Below are positions 37,672 to 48,196 of a stretch of 64,000 nt of DNA, piece after piece. The first letter of the stretch is position 1, and each line of letters opens with the position of its first letter. A model generated the notes under the pieces. The model worked only from the letters and a program-made list of their open reading frames with translations. It had not been told where the DNA came from and ran no database searches. The position numbers and the translations under genes were made by a program. Origin of the DNA: Cryobacterium gelidum (lineage in GTDB: Bacteria; Actinomycetota; Actinomycetes; Actinomycetales; Microbacteriaceae); the NCBI RefSeq assembly GCF_004403985.1, contig NZ_SOHL01000027.1:62373-126372 (forward strand). The letters run 5' to 3'.

Positions 37672-38823
37672 CTAGATCTGGATGTGAACAGAGCGCGGCC
37701 CGGTCGACAGACCCGAGTGCTTCGAGGCGAAAGCGTCGTTAGCCTCCGCGATCCGCTGCGCAGCCGCTAGCGCGGCGCGAGCACGAGCGGAATCGCGTCT
37801 CTGGGCCTCAGCGTGCGGGTTCGGGCTTAACGCGCTCGCACCGGAGATTGCGTATCGATCGCGGTATGCCGCGACCACCCTCGCGCGCTGTCTCCAACGA
37901 ATTGATTGGTGTGGGATCGCGCCCAGTTCTCGGATCCACGCGTCTCCCGCGCGCAGTGCTTCGTCGGGGACGGCCCTAGCTCGCGCTTCGATCAGGTCTG
38001 TGCGCTCGTGGAGGGCCTGGCGCATCTCAACGGTCATGGGCCCCGTTGCTTCAGGAATGAGGCCGACAATTAGGCGGGGCACATTGCGTGATCGACCCGT
38101 GCCGGAATCACGCGTGATCGCCTTGGCTATCCGGGAGCACAGAAGGCCCCCTATTTCCAGCGCCTCCTCGAACGCTCGCGCTTCCACTCCGCGAGTAAGC
38201 AGGCTCTCGGCGTCGAGATGATGGGCTTCGGCCCGCCGAAGTTGCGCCGTCAGAACTCCGAATGCAGGTCGAACGCCGTGGCGATCAGGCCCGTTACATC
38301 GACTTGCGCAACGGCCCCGTCGTACGGGATAGTTCCTGTCCGCGTCGCCGCGACCTCGCGCTCCATGAACGCCACGATCTCGGAAACCGCCGCATGATGC
38401 GCCTGCACAATCCGCGACTCTGTCGCTGCGTCTGCCACGCCCCAGAGGGCTGACTTCGGGATCGAGAAGGCGAAGTCGTACCCGGCAACCGCACGCCGCC
38501 GGGCGACGGTCTCCTGAGCGCCGCAGGTCGGTGCAGGATCAGCTGGCCTCTGGTAGTCGGGAAAGGCGCGACCGAGCGGTGCCTCATCGACAGGATCTCG
38601 CCCCAGTCCGATCAGGCTCTGCAGCTGAGCTTCTGTGACCTCGGCGCCCTCAAGGATGCGACCCGAGCCGAGGCCCGGCAGACCACTTCCCATCCATCGA
38701 CCCGGCGGCGGGCTCTTCGCACTGTAGTAACGGGTCAAGGGTGTATACAGTGACCGCTGCCCGTCGCCAGAAACGACAGCGCGCAGCGCGCAGCGAGTAC
38801 TTCTAGCCATCGCCGGCGCTCAT
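37672..38823 (-). pseudogene. Third relaxase copy, internally deleted and interrupted
   Basis: The 5' part follows the intact relaxase from MSAGDG at 38823, where a TAG replaces the tyrosine codon after six residues. It continues through SLYTPLTRYYS, PPGRWMG, YDFAFSIPKSA and VAQVDVTGLIATAFD. It then jumps at about 38262-38275, out of frame, to the C-terminal part (LRRAEAHHLD... VAAYRDRYAISGASAL). About 2.3 kb, including the HLHTH motif and the whole helicase, is missing. More diverged from the intact gene than the copy at 28629-29404, so it is older or from a different relative. Confidence 0.85.
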
Positions 38824-38844
38824 CACCGCATCGACACCGTCACC

Positions 38845-38877
38845 GGCGCACCTCCCCCATCCCTTAGGAGGTGTGCC
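38845..38877. repeat. Inverted repeat upstream of the deleted relaxase copy
   Basis: GGCGCACCTCC and GGAGGTGTGCC form an 11-base-pair stem with one wobble and an 11-base loop. It lies about 22 bases upstream of the pseudogene start, roughly where the other two relaxase copies carry a CTTCGTGACGAAG palindrome, but the sequence differs. Confidence 0.4.
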
Positions 38878-39260
38878 GCCTCGATCTGCAAGAGGCGTGG
38901 CATGGAGTTTTGCGCCATGTGCGAGAGTCAGGACCGGACCTTCAAAACTGCCAAGGTGCGCCATCAGCGCCACGAACGCGAGTCAGCTGCAGGAGCGGCC
39001 CGGCAATCATGCTCCGTTGCGGACAAGGGTAGCGTCGTTCAGACCGCAGAACTCAATAAAGAGGCGGTTGCCGTTCCATTCCCTCGGACTGGAGGAGGTT
39101 CATCGGCGAGAAGTGGGAATTTGCATGGAAACATGTCGGACTTGAACCAGTGCCACGGGCTTATCGGCGCACCCTGCAAAGAACGAGCGGACGACCTGGC
39201 CTCGCCCTCCGTGCTAAGTTATTGAAGCGTTAGATATTGCGATCACGAGTTATACACCCA
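38878..39260. other. Intergenic between relaxase remnant and tRNA-Leu
   Basis: I see no convincing gene. The last 40 bases before the tRNA (AT-rich, with TTAGATATTGCGATC) probably contain its promoter. Confidence 0.35.
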
Positions 39261-39345
39261 GTCCGGGTGGCGGAATTGGTAGACGCGCTGGCTTGAGGTG
39301 CCAGTGCCCGTTAAGGGCGTGTGGGTTCAATTCCCATCTCGGACA
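39261..39345 (+). tRNA. tRNA-Leu (anticodon GAG)
   Basis: The sequence folds as a class II tRNA. The acceptor GTCCGGG pairs with CTCGGAC (one G-U). The D arm contains GGCGGAATTGGTAGACGC, and the anticodon loop TTGAGGT reads GAG, flanked by CTGGC/GCCAG. There is a long variable arm (TGCCCGTTAAGGGCGT), and the T arm TGGGTTCAATTCCCA. The discriminator is A, and CCA is not encoded. It lies inside the island, 450 bases before the restriction-modification operon. It could be an integration site or an element-borne tRNA. Confidence 0.95.
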
Positions 39346-39794
39346 CAAATAATCTATTCAATCCATTTACATTGCGGTCAGCTTGATCTACCAAAACCTG
39401 ATCGCTTGATGGGTATGAGTATCCACCACCTGGTACTGCCGTCAAAATTCTGACCTCCTGGCGAATCGCGGCATTGTGGGAGACATTTACTCGAATCTAT
39501 TCTGACAAGATCGCACGAGTTACTGCCGTCGACACGATCGCGCGCAGGCGATCGGGGAATGAGTTCCCTCGGCGTGGGGTGGCTAACCGGCGGCTTGAGG
39601 TCCAGGTCCGACCCCGATGGCGAAAGCACCACGCGGGACTGGACTGAGCGATGACCCCATGGCAATATCCCGATCTTGAGGCTGCTGTAGAATTAGGACC
39701 GACAAGCCAACCAGGCTCTGCCGGTCGCCCTCCAGCGCGATGACCGCCCGTGATGGCGGGGTGTTCGAGGACTATTACTGACGGAGGTGACGAG
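39346..39794. other. Intergenic between tRNA-Leu and the restriction operon
   Basis: About 450 bases without a supported gene. The right end contains GGAGG at 39783-39787, the ribosome binding site of the next gene. I looked for a tRNA 3'-end repeat that would mark integration and saw none. Confidence 0.4.
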
Positions 39795-40472
39795 GTGGCT
39801 GCTACATCAAAGGTGCTCGATCGCCTCGCCGCGAAGCCACTCGTCAAGTCCCGGCAGCGAGTCCAGGACCACGCGGAGGTACTAACCTCAGCCTGGTTAG
39901 TGGACGACATGCTCGATCTGGTCAAGGATGAATCCGGGCGGATCGACTCGCGCTTTCTTGAACCGGCGTGCGGCACTGGGAATTTCCTCGTTCGAGTTCT
40001 CGCTCGCAAGCTGACTACGGTGAAGGTCCGGTACGGCAGGAGCAAGTTCGAGAATCGCCATAACGCGCTTCTGGCACTCATGTCGATTTATGGCATCGAG
40101 ATTCAGCGCGACAATGCGGAGGAATGCCGATCAAACCTCCTATCGCTGTTTACCGCCTACGTGGGCGCGAAAGCCGAAGACGAGTGGGTGCGAGCAGCCG
40201 CCTTCGTCCTTGGCGTGAACATTGTGGTCGGCGACGCTCTGGCGATGGTAACGGTCGGGACCGCGCCAGGGACGCACGGACAGCCCATCGTGTTCGCGGA
40301 GTGGGGTTACCTCGGCAGAGGCAAATACCAGCGCCGAGACTTTCGCTTTGACAGAATGACCGGAAGAGGCACTGTTAGCGAGGGAGAAGCCCATCATGAA
40401 GTTTTTCAGCCAGTCCGTGCGTACCCGACAATGACAGTGGCACAACTCGCGTGCGAGGAGACTATCGCATGA
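39795..40472 (+). CDS. Small DNA methyltransferase-like protein
   Basis: In this 225-residue protein the SAM-binding motif I is clear: RFLEPACGTGNFLVRVL (about residues 53-69), followed by YGIEIQRDNAEECRSNLL, the motif II region. An NPPY-type catalytic motif is absent, and the C-terminal third (VVGDALAMV, WGYLGRGKYQRRDF) does not supply one. The GTG start follows GGAGG by eight bases; the frame upstream is poor. The gene overlaps the next methyltransferase by ATGA. It may be an accessory or split half of the methyltransferase. Confidence 0.65.
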   Translation: MAATSKVLDRLAAKPLVKSRQRVQDHAEVLTSAWLVDDMLDLVKDESGRIDSRFLEPACGTGNFLVRVLARKLTTVKVRYGRSKFENRHNALLALMSIYGIEIQRDNAEECRSNLLSLFTAYVGAKAEDEWVRAAAFVLGVNIVVGDALAMVTVGTAPGTHGQPIVFAEWGYLGRGKYQRRDFRFDRMTGRGTVSEGEAHHEVFQPVRAYPTMTVAQLACEETIA

Positions 40473-42181
40473 CCATGACCGAGACTATTTCCATGTCCTC
40501 TTCCTTCGGGGATATGCTCCGACGGGATCGACAGAACCGCGCGCCCGACGTGCTCAACACGATTGCAAGCCTGTCGAGCGATGAGATTTTCACGCCCCCG
40601 GAGTTCGCGAATAAGATGCTCGAGACGCTCACCGAAGCGTGGGCCGCGAATTTCGCGGGTGCGTCTATCTGGGCGAACCCGAATGTGACGTTCCTCGACC
40701 CGGCCACAAAGTCCGGTATCTTCCTTCGTGAGATCACGAGGCGCCTCGTTGAGGGACAGGGCAACCCCCCAGAAGGTTCGGACGAACGTAAGGCCCTCGT
40801 GGATCGCGTACTCACAAAGCAGGTTTTCGGGCTCGGGATGACGACGCTGACTTCGCTGCTAGCCAGGCGTTCGATCTATTGCTCGAAGGACGCGACGAGC
40901 AGGCACTCGGTGGCACCATCCTCACTGTCTAGGAACGGCAACGTATGGTTTGAGCGAACTGAGCATACCTGGAGCAAGGGCACCCCTATCCGAACCGTCG
41001 ACCCGATCTCCGGAGATGAGTTACTCACCTACCCGAGCTGCACGGCGTGCGGTGCAGGGCGGAAAGTATCCGTAGATGGAATCATCCGCCGGTTCGATGA
41101 TCCGGCTGGGGAAACCCACGCCTATGCCTTTATCCACGCTGACGATTCACAAGAGTTCGTCCAAGACATATTTGGAGCCGAAATGCAGTTCGACGTAATC
41201 ATCGGAAACCCGCCCTACCAGATGACCGGCGCTGGCGGCGGGACGAACGATGCCCCCATCTACCAGAAATTCATTGACCGCGCGAAAGCACTTCATCCGC
41301 GCTTTCTAAGTATGGTTACCCCCTCGCGTTGGATGGCGGGCGGCCGGGGACTCGCCGCCTTTCGCGCAGAAATGCTTGGTGACCGCCGGCTTCGCAATCT
41401 AGTCGACTACCCATCGTCAGTAGAAGCTTTTCCTGGCGTCGACGTCGCAGGAGGCATCTCCTATTTCCTCTGGGATCAGGCGCACGACGGCCCGGCGGAG
41501 GTCACAACAGTGCGTGGAGGTTCAAGTGTGACCTCCATGAGAGTTCTCGATGAATTTGACGTATTCGTCAGGGACGCGGTCGCCGTCGAGATATTACACA
41601 AGGTCCGCGCGGGTGGTGAGGCGTCAATAACCTCAATCATGGCCGGAGATACGCCCTTCGGGATTGCTACGAACTTTGACGGATTCCACACTCTCGAGAA
41701 GCCCGGTGACATCGCCCTGCACTACAACCGGAAGGGTTCACGACTGATTGGTTACGTCAGTAGGGGCTCTATACGCAAGAATGCGCACTGGATCGATACT
41801 TGGAAAATATTAATCCCGGAGGCGGGCTTCGAGCACGGCGGCGGCGACGGAAGAAGCATGCGGGTGTTATCTACACCCCTAATTGCCTCGTCACCGTCGG
41901 TCTGCACGCAGACCTACTTATTTTTCCACGTCGGGTCCGAAGCTCAGGCCGTCAGCGTCGAGACCTACATTTCGACCCGCCTGTTTCGGTTCCTCGTTTC
42001 ACTTCGAAAGATTACCCAACACGCTTCGCGCGATACCTACAGCTGGGTCCCGCTGCAGTCGTGGGATCGTACTTGGACTGATGCTGATCTCTACGCGAAA
42101 TACAAACTGACCAGCGATGAGATTGACTACATCGAATCAGTTATCAAGCCGATAAATGTCGGTGCAAAGGGTGAGGCATAG
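40469..42181 (+). CDS. Eco57I-type DNA methyltransferase with NPPY motif
   Basis: The 570-residue protein begins FTPPEFANKMLE (41-52), as is usual for N6-adenine methyltransferases of the Eco57I class. A degenerate motif I, VTFLDPATKSGIFLREIT, lies at 73-90 where FxGxG would be expected. The catalytic VIIGNPPYQMTG is at 244-254. A CTAC pair (191-194) hints at a zinc site inserted between them. The C-terminal part (PSRWMAGGRGLAAFRAEM, then a long target-recognition-like region) would recognise DNA. Start and upstream stop overlap by four bases. Together with the neighbour downstream it suggests a restriction-modification pair. Confidence 0.8.
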   Translation: MTMTETISMSSSFGDMLRRDRQNRAPDVLNTIASLSSDEIFTPPEFANKMLETLTEAWAANFAGASIWANPNVTFLDPATKSGIFLREITRRLVEGQGNPPEGSDERKALVDRVLTKQVFGLGMTTLTSLLARRSIYCSKDATSRHSVAPSSLSRNGNVWFERTEHTWSKGTPIRTVDPISGDELLTYPSCTACGAGRKVSVDGIIRRFDDPAGETHAYAFIHADDSQEFVQDIFGAEMQFDVIIGNPPYQMTGAGGGTNDAPIYQKFIDRAKALHPRFLSMVTPSRWMAGGRGLAAFRAEMLGDRRLRNLVDYPSSVEAFPGVDVAGGISYFLWDQAHDGPAEVTTVRGGSSVTSMRVLDEFDVFVRDAVAVEILHKVRAGGEASITSIMAGDTPFGIATNFDGFHTLEKPGDIALHYNRKGSRLIGYVSRGSIRKNAHWIDTWKILIPEAGFEHGGGDGRSMRVLSTPLIASSPSVCTQTYLFFHVGSEAQAVSVETYISTRLFRFLVSLRKITQHASRDTYSWVPLQSWDRTWTDADLYAKYKLTSDEIDYIESVIKPINVGAKGEA

Positions 42182-42184
42182 TCT

Positions 42185-44767
<2,583 letters not shown>

Positions 44768-44878
44768 ACTTTCGGAAGCCAGCTCGACCAAAGTCGGACC
44801 GCAAACTGCGGAGAAGAGTCCACGTCGTCGACGACCACACGTCAACAACGTGCTCGAAATTAGTCCAATGTGCCGTGA

Positions 44879-46015
44879 TCAACTTTTCAGCCAGCGTTCG
44901 GTAATAGCCCGCCAGCGCTCACGATTTGAGTTCCAGCTCATCGTGTGATCTGCTTCGAACGCTTGGAGTTCGACATTTTCGGGACGCAGCCGACTGAGGC
45001 GATCCGAGAGTTCGAATGGCGACGACGTGTCGAGGGCGCCGTGAAGAATGAGCGTCGGCACGATCAGTTCGTGGGACCGCGCGATCCAGTTGAAGCTGCG
45101 CAGATCGACGCGGTTCGCGAGACCGACTAGTCGAACCAGTGGCTGGGAGTTGAGCCAGGGCACGGCTAGCACGCCAGCCCATGCTGGCAGACCTGCCCGC
45201 GCGCAGTTCGCCTTGAGCGTGGCGACCCAGTCGAGGATTGGCGAATCGAGCACCAGCCCCGTGACGATGTCGCGAAGCTTAGGATCATTGGCGAGCTGCA
45301 GCGCAATGGCACCCCCCATCGACCAGCCAAACAGGATGACGCTACGTGCGCCGTTCTCGCGCGCGTAGTTCGCTGCCGCGCGTACGTCATCGACTTCGGC
45401 GGCGCCGAGTTCAGATCTCCCGGTCCCGACCCGGGGACCTTCGCCGTCGTTCCGATACGTCACGACGAGGGAGGTCAGCCCGATTTCCGAGGCGACCTGC
45501 ACGCCACGCAGCGTTCCCGCGCGCGTGCTTCCGAGTCCGTGTATGTGGATGGCCCACGTGGTCGACGGGGAGCCTTGAGGCGGGATTAGCCAGGCGGGCG
45601 CGGGGCCGACATCCGTTTGGATTTCAACATCTGTTGTTTGGAGTCCGGCATCCGCAGGAGTCTGGAAATAGATGCCGCTCCAGGATGCTCTCTGGCCGGC
45701 AACCAGGCCTGGCCCCGACTCCCCTACGACCTCGCGGCCGACGAGATTCGGCCCGCGGTTCTCGACGTCGTTCGCCAACTTGATCCATCCGCCGTTCTCG
45801 AGGATGAGGCAGTAGTCGCCGGGCGCGGCGGTGGCTGGCGCGCGATCAAGGATGACAACTGGTCGCTCCCCCGTATTGTCGACGCCTCGAATGGTGAGAT
45901 CGTACCGGCGACCACTTACCGGGGCGGTCAGGCGCCGCGCGATCGTCAGGCCAACGCCCGCAAGTGCCACACCACTGCCGACGACCACACCCGCGAACGC
46001 CCAGACGGCTTTCAT
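44879..46015 (-). CDS. Alpha/beta hydrolase with N-terminal membrane anchor
   Basis: In this 378-residue protein a membrane helix (residues 4-28: VWAFAGVVVGSGVALAGVGLTIAR) precedes a beta-rich domain and a serine hydrolase core. The nucleophile elbow is FGWSMGGAIAL, the oxyanion region HIHGLGSTR, the acid probably Asp in HGALDTSSP, and the base His in ADHTMSWN. Substrate is unknown. The gene is last in a four-gene operon; its start overlaps the previous stop by ATGA. The combination with a seven-helix membrane protein and an XRE/ImmA pair suggests a regulated membrane process. Confidence 0.8.
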   Translation of the reverse strand: MKAVWAFAGVVVGSGVALAGVGLTIARRLTAPVSGRRYDLTIRGVDNTGERPVVILDRAPATAAPGDYCLILENGGWIKLANDVENRGPNLVGREVVGESGPGLVAGQRASWSGIYFQTPADAGLQTTDVEIQTDVGPAPAWLIPPQGSPSTTWAIHIHGLGSTRAGTLRGVQVASEIGLTSLVVTYRNDGEGPRVGTGRSELGAAEVDDVRAAANYARENGARSVILFGWSMGGAIALQLANDPKLRDIVTGLVLDSPILDWVATLKANCARAGLPAWAGVLAVPWLNSQPLVRLVGLANRVDLRSFNWIARSHELIVPTLILHGALDTSSPFELSDRLSRLRPENVELQAFEADHTMSWNSNRERWRAITERWLKS

Positions 46016-47025
46016 CGTCGGTGCGGGCCTTGTCGAGCAGGCGGGGCAACAGGTGCCGCGTCGCTCGATCTTGTTCCCAGCAGGTACCGTTCGGCCCGCT
46101 CGATAAGTTCCCGGTCGCCGGCACTCACGTCAAACTCCACCCTTGTATCGATCATTGCGTCGCGGATTTCGACGACTTGCCGATGGAGCAGCGTCTCGGG
46201 GTCGGAAGTATCAAGCGCCGCTGGCTCGGTGTGGCTGATTCCCGGACGTGCCTTCGTCGCGGCGGCCCAGATCGGCTCGAGATCATGGACGAGCATGCGG
46301 GTAGTTCGGTCGCGTGATCGCGCCTGCAAGGAGCGGGCGGCGGGTTGGCTGGCGAATCCGAGGCAAAGGAACAGGAAGGTGAGCAGGTGCAGGGGCTCGT
46401 ACGCCACGGCGACGACGGTCATCAGGTTGAGGTTGCGCACCACATGAGCGAGATCCATTGTGATGACGACGACGCTTAGCGCGACCCCGCAGATGCTGCC
46501 GAGGAGCAAAGAGACCGGCGGTATCTGCTGAGCGCCCACGCTGGTTCGAAGCTGTCTCGCAGCGAGGGCAGCCATGGCCGAGAGCACGATTACGTAGTAG
46601 CTGAACTGGATCATCGAATAGGCGGCGGCGTATGGTTGCTCGCCGAGCTCGAGCATGAAGCTGGTCGTTGTGATGCCACGGCTTATGAGCAGGAACGTAC
46701 CGACCGCGCCGGTGAGCGCGGCCGCCAGAGTGAACCGTCCGAGGGCAAGCTGCGCGGCTCGCGGTTGGTGCTCGGAAGCTCTCATCACTGCGCGACCGAG
46801 GAGGAAGACGCCAATCATGAGCGTTGCATCCGCCACGACGGTCACCAGGTTGGTGCCGCCGGCGTATCTATCGAGTATCCGATAAGCCTGATCGATGTTC
46901 ATCGTCATCGCGATTGCGATCGTCAGCGCGGCGTAGGTGATGTTTCGCTCGGCACGACCCCGCCTTAGGACCAGCAGCGCCGCGACGAGCAGCCACATGA
47001 AGGCGGCGACGAGCACGACGATCAT
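46012..47025 (-). CDS. Polytopic membrane protein (MAB_1171c/DUF6545-like)
   Basis: The 337-residue protein has about seven hydrophobic helices between residues 2 and 240 (for example VVLVAAFMWLLVAALLVL, LAAALTGAVGTFLLI, VSLLLGSICGVALSVVVI). A soluble C-terminal tail contains LEPIWAAATKARPGI and HRQVVEIRDAMID. The tail pattern reminds me of the MAB_1171c family 'putative transporter', which in actinobacteria commonly stands next to an XRE regulator and an ImmA-type protease, as here. Start and neighbour stop overlap by ATGA on both sides. No transport motif is visible. Confidence 0.7.
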   Translation of the reverse strand: MIVVLVAAFMWLLVAALLVLRRGRAERNITYAALTIAIAMTMNIDQAYRILDRYAGGTNLVTVVADATLMIGVFLLGRAVMRASEHQPRAAQLALGRFTLAAALTGAVGTFLLISRGITTTSFMLELGEQPYAAAYSMIQFSYYVIVLSAMAALAARQLRTSVGAQQIPPVSLLLGSICGVALSVVVITMDLAHVVRNLNLMTVVAVAYEPLHLLTFLFLCLGFASQPAARSLQARSRDRTTRMLVHDLEPIWAAATKARPGISHTEPAALDTSDPETLLHRQVVEIRDAMIDTRVEFDVSAGDRELIERAERYLLGTRSSDAAPVAPPARQGPHRR

Positions 47026-47486
47026 CCGAAGACCTCTAGGTACCGAGACCGGTGCATCGTGGATCCCCTGATTGCTGCAGCGAGGTGGTCGGCCAGAGTC
47101 TCGGCCTGAACTTCCTTGACCGTGTTGAGGTCTTGGCGGCGGAGCAATCGGCGACGAGTCTCGGGTGGAATGTCCGGCAGCAGGATGTCAGGAACGTCGG
47201 AGTCCTCGTCGACCTCGTGGCCAAGGATCATGTGGGCCAGTTCGTGCAGCACGAATTGTTGCTCGTGCAGCACCGAATCGCTCTGGGCGTGAAGAATGAC
47301 ATCGTCGCCGCCCGCTTCAAACCACACGGCGCACAAGCCGTCGCGGCCAGTGACGCCCACGAGTTCGACTATGCGCAGTCGCCGCCCCCGGCTTCGCTGC
47401 ACGGCGCCGACGAGTTCGTCAAAGGTGAAGGTCTCGCCCAGGGCCAGTTGATCGAGGGCCGTCGACACGCTCACTTCGCTGTTCAC
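47022..47486 (-). CDS. ImmA/IrrE-type metallopeptidase
   Basis: The 154-residue zinc protease has the HExxH motif in FVLHELAHMILGH (HELAH at 81-85), preceded by a short mixed domain (LRIVELVGVTGRDG). The nearby DED may provide the third ligand. ImmA-type enzymes cleave a cognate XRE repressor to induce mobile-element genes. Here the XRE gene lies immediately upstream with a gap of seven bases. The GTG at 47486 follows GGAGGGGAGTG. The frame upstream of it is a shadow. Confidence 0.8.
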   Translation of the reverse strand: MNSEVSVSTALDQLALGETFTFDELVGAVQRSRGRRLRIVELVGVTGRDGLCAVWFEAGGDDVILHAQSDSVLHEQQFVLHELAHMILGHEVDEDSDVPDILLPDIPPETRRRLLRRQDLNTVKEVQAETLADHLAAAIRGSTMHRSRYLEVFG

Positions 47487-47493
47487 TGGGTCG

Positions 47494-47943
47494 TCACTCC
47501 CCTCCGGACTTGGTTGCGTGCACTTCCGGCGAGACCTCGGCGTCGAGAAACCTGCTGATCGCCTGGAGCGCGTTGGGGGAAATATCGCCGAGGGTACGCG
47601 CCGCATAAGATTTCACGCGCGCCGCCCTCATCGACCGCACGAGATCCAGCTGGGCGCTGACCTTGGCCGGTACCTCGGTACCTTCCGAGCCAGCGAGAAA
47701 CTCAGGGTCAACGTCGAAGAACGCGGCGAGGCCTTCGAAAAGTGTTGCATCTTGCACGTACCGGTGACCGTTCACGATGTACGTCCATCGCGATCTCGAG
47801 AGATTTGTGCCACGCGCTTCGAGGAACGCGGCGATTTGGGTGAAGGTCGGTTCGCTACCCGTCTCGGCCTCGGCGACATCGAGCAGCAGGCGGAGGCGCT
47901 TCGCGAGATCCTCCGCGGCTGTCGTGCTCTCCTCGTCGGTCAT
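47494..47943 (-). CDS. XRE-family transcriptional regulator
   Basis: The 149-residue protein has a lambda-repressor-type helix-turn-helix at about residues 12-75 (LAKRLRLLLDVAEAE..., TFTQIAAFLEARGTNLSRSRWTYIVNGH). The C-terminal 70 residues (FFDVDPEFLAGSE, ALQAISRFLDAE) resemble actinobacterial XRE proteins that pair with ImmA. It is the first gene of its operon. GGGAAGTGAAGGGG precedes the ATG at 47943. Four palindromes in the promoter region are the likely binding sites of this protein. Confidence 0.8.
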   Translation of the reverse strand: MTDEESTTAAEDLAKRLRLLLDVAEAETGSEPTFTQIAAFLEARGTNLSRSRWTYIVNGHRYVQDATLFEGLAAFFDVDPEFLAGSEGTEVPAKVSAQLDLVRSMRAARVKSYAARTLGDISPNALQAISRFLDAEVSPEVHATKSGGE

Positions 47944-47983
47944 GCGCCCCTTCACTTCCCGGTGCTGATGGATGCTCAGGTCA

Positions 47984-48086
47984 TTGAGAATGCTCAATCT
48001 ACTCTTTGAGCATGATCAACGCAAGGGTTGCGCATGCTCAAATGTGGTGCTAAAACTAATCGTGAATTGAGATTGAGCATGCTCAA
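47984..48086. promoter_or_regulatory. Array of four palindromic operators (TTGAGCATGCTCAA)
   Basis: Four 14-base sites share the palindrome TTGAGCATGCTCAA: 47984-47997 (one mismatch), 48006-48019 (one mismatch), 48028-48041 (one mismatch) and 48073-48086 (perfect). Centre-to-centre distances are 22, 22 and 45 bases, about two, two and four helical turns, so all sites face the same side of DNA. They lie between the XRE gene and the Prim-Pol gene, which are divergent. Probable autoregulation by the XRE protein with release by the ImmA-type protease; the Prim-Pol/conjugation genes to the right may be under the same control. Confidence 0.75.
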
Positions 48087-48196
48087 CACGGAGCGGCCTC
48101 GCCGAACGCATCAGCGAAGCGAGGCGCACCTCCGTGTCATCGAGCCACGCGTGCGTGGCAGTCCTCCGGGAAGGTGATTGATGTGAATTGGCACGT

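Noticed and set aside
38902-39225. A 107-residue protein with CAMCESQ
   Set aside because: No ribosome binding site, and the composition does not look like a protein after the first 15 residues.
39346-39794. Repeat of the tRNA-Leu 3' end as an attachment site
   Set aside because: I looked for the T arm and acceptor strand sequence of the tRNA downstream and did not find a second copy in the window.
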